A stretch of 23,360 nucleotides of DNA from Microbacterium sp. p3-SID336 (GTDB lineage Bacteria > Actinomycetota > Actinomycetes > Actinomycetales > Microbacteriaceae). The notes beneath the pieces are model-generated. The model was not told the DNA's origin and ran no database searches. It was given only the letters and a program-made list of their open reading frames with translations. A program made the translations under genes and the position numbers. The stretch is from contig NZ_JALXPE010000062.1 in assembly GCF_025143365.1 (NCBI RefSeq), positions 1 through 23,360 on the forward strand. Reading direction: 5' to 3'. This document shows positions 22,162 through 23,360 of the stretch, in pieces (position 1 is the first letter of the stretch; each line of letters starts with the position of its first letter).

Positions 22162-23241
22162 TCACCGCAGACCGTCGAGCACCTCGAGCACGTCGTCGTG
22201 GATCCCTACGAAGGCGGCGCGGATCTCCGCCGCCCCGTCCTCCGTCGCGAGCGCAGGAACCGTGAGCCGGAGCGACCCCAGCGGCAGGGTCGCGGCGGAC
22301 TCCCGCGCGCACAGACCGCCGAAGCCCTCGGGAGTCGGGCCTGACGCCTCCGCGAGGACCAGCTGATCGCACAGGACACGGGCTGCGCCCAGCAGGGACG
22401 CGGCCGCTCGCAGGTCACTTCGCGCGGTCTCCGTGCAGTGCAGGCGATCGCGGACGACGCGCATCAGCCGACGCGAGTGCGGCGTCGCGAGCTCCCGCCG
22501 CGACCGGATGCGCCAGCGGTCGTCCGCTCCCTCGGGCGCTTCGTAGGACACGGGCTCGCCGTCCCTCACGTGGATCACCGGGAGCCGCCGCGGCGTGGGG
22601 AGCGGCTCCCCGCACCACCACGACGCAGGCGGCGCGGTCTCCGGCAGGAACGCCGTCGCCGCAGCCTCGTCCACGCTCCGATCGTGACGACCCGCGTGCA
22701 CCTGGACCAGGCTCGGGTTGCTCGCGTAGTGCGCAAGTCCGCGTGCCCTGGCGAAGCGGAGCAGCGCCTCCCCCTCGTTCGACATGGCGCGAGGGTCCGC
22801 GGCGTCGGCGAACTCCGCAGCCGCGTCGGCGGGAAGCACGGTGGCGATCGGCGTGAGAGTCTTTCCCGGCGGTGTCACCCACGGCCGTCCCGCGAACGCG
22901 GCGATGCGCACGGCATGGGACGCATACGAGTCCCACGGGGTGAACATGCTCAGCATGGCGTCGGGCTGAGCGGCCACCGCGGCGTGCAGCTGCGCGAGCA
23001 GATCGGGGTGCGGCACCGCGTCACCATGAAGCACCAGGTGGTGACTGGCGCGACGCATCCAGGGTCGCCAGGACGGCCGATCCCGGCGACGACGTGAGGA
23101 CGTCTCGGCCGGCTCCGCGACCACCTGCACCGCCGCGCCATCGAGACGGAGCGCCAGGTCCTGTGCCCTCACCTCGGTGCCGGGGCGAGCCGGGATGGAC
23201 ACGCTCACCGTGGGAGCCGATCCCCCGCAAAGCGACGTCAC
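22162..23241 (-). CDS. Glycosyltransferase-like protein of unknown function
   Basis: The 359-residue product has an N-terminal part (about 10-190) recalling small GT-A-fold transferases. A strand ending HHLVLHGDAVPHPD (67-80) occupies the place where such enzymes have a DD or DXD metal motif. DAMLSMFTPWDSY (94-106) and NPSLVQVHAGRHD (175-187) follow, the latter like the late motif NPSLVQHxG. The first acidic residue of the metal motif is not conserved (His-Gly-Asp), so activity is uncertain. The C-terminal half (about 220-359) is helical, Arg/Ala-rich and unrecognised. GTG at 23241 is chosen because AGGAGGT lies three to five bases upstream; longer in-frame starts lack such a site. Confidence 0.65.
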   Translation of the reverse strand: MTSLCGGSAPTVSVSIPARPGTEVRAQDLALRLDGAAVQVVAEPAETSSRRRRDRPSWRPWMRRASHHLVLHGDAVPHPDLLAQLHAAVAAQPDAMLSMFTPWDSYASHAVRIAAFAGRPWVTPPGKTLTPIATVLPADAAAEFADAADPRAMSNEGEALLRFARARGLAHYASNPSLVQVHAGRHDRSVDEAAATAFLPETAPPASWWCGEPLPTPRRLPVIHVRDGEPVSYEAPEGADDRWRIRSRRELATPHSRRLMRVVRDRLHCTETARSDLRAAASLLGAARVLCDQLVLAEASGPTPEGFGGLCARESAATLPLGSLRLTVPALATEDGAAEIRAAFVGIHDDVLEVLDGLR

Positions 23242-23307
23242 CTGACCTCCTCGCATCGTCGGCCGCGCGCACGACGGCGTCGACCGTTCCCCGTCACCCC
23301 GTCGAGC

Positions 23308-23326
23308 GTACAATGTGAAATGTTAC
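23308..23326. promoter_or_regulatory. AT-rich partial dyad with divergent -10 candidates
   Basis: GTACAATGTGAAATGTTAC is a 19-base imperfect dyad in otherwise very GC-rich DNA. It contains TACAAT (23309-23314) reading right and TAACAT (23325-23320) reading left. The left-facing box could drive the glycosyltransferase-like gene with a leader of about 70 bases. The right-facing one points out of the window, where an ATG at 23320 opens a frame that runs off the end. Confidence 0.4.
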
Positions 23327-23360
23327 GTCGCCAACTCGGTCGACCGACCGGCGTCGCTCG

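Overview
The window is 23.4 kb of GC-rich, gene-dense bacterial chromosome. Gene content points to an actinobacterium, most likely Microbacterium or a close Microbacteriaceae relative: a DUF6264-type membrane protein, DUF4245 and DUF4307 proteins, an Rv1086-like Z-prenyl diphosphate synthase beside a hemolysin III gene, frequent GTG starts, and many leaderless-type promoters. The genus is an inference from remembered families; no search was run. I see no phage, insertion sequence, CRISPR array, plasmid gene or rRNA.

Layout. 10-2717 (minus): DUF6264 membrane protein, then ispH followed by an IclR regulator whose TTG start sits just past the ispH stop. 2782-7038 (plus): exonuclease VII large subunit (xseA), then a tight operon of xseB, DUF4245 protein, beta-carbonic anhydrase and fumarase (fumC), every junction an ATGA overlap, closed by a strong bidirectional hairpin. 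7109-10586 (minus): Z-prenyl transferase, class V aminotransferase-like protein, PIN-PhoH protein. 10680-12835: hemolysin III (plus), a small membrane protein (minus), DUF4307 and greA (plus). This matches the order I recall around greA in Mycobacterium tuberculosis, but without mca. 12902-15324 (minus): AI-2E-type permease overlapping threonine ammonia-lyase. 15410-17562 (plus): AlkX/YcaQ-type DNA glycosylase overlapping a membrane-anchored protein. 17573-20785 (minus): PLP deaminase/aldolase overlapping a sugar-lactone oxidase, then LemA. 20886-20958: a tRNA with a UAA (Leu) anticodon. 20970-23241 (minus): two proteins of unknown function, the second resembling a glycosyltransferase.

Most of the window is conserved housekeeping: isoprenoid synthesis (ispH, Z-prenyl transferase), TCA cycle and bicarbonate supply (fumC, carbonic anhydrase), DNA repair (xseAB, AlkX-like), transcription fidelity (greA) and amino-acid catabolism (threonine ammonia-lyase, deaminase).

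I did not find a clearly new multi-gene system. The two strongest signals are regulatory or structural. First, eight genes have a TAnnnT hexamer exactly six bases before the start codon, a consistent leaderless-transcript layout. Second, the UAA-anticodon tRNA folds as a 73-nt molecule with a five-base variable loop, although leucine tRNAs normally carry a long variable arm.
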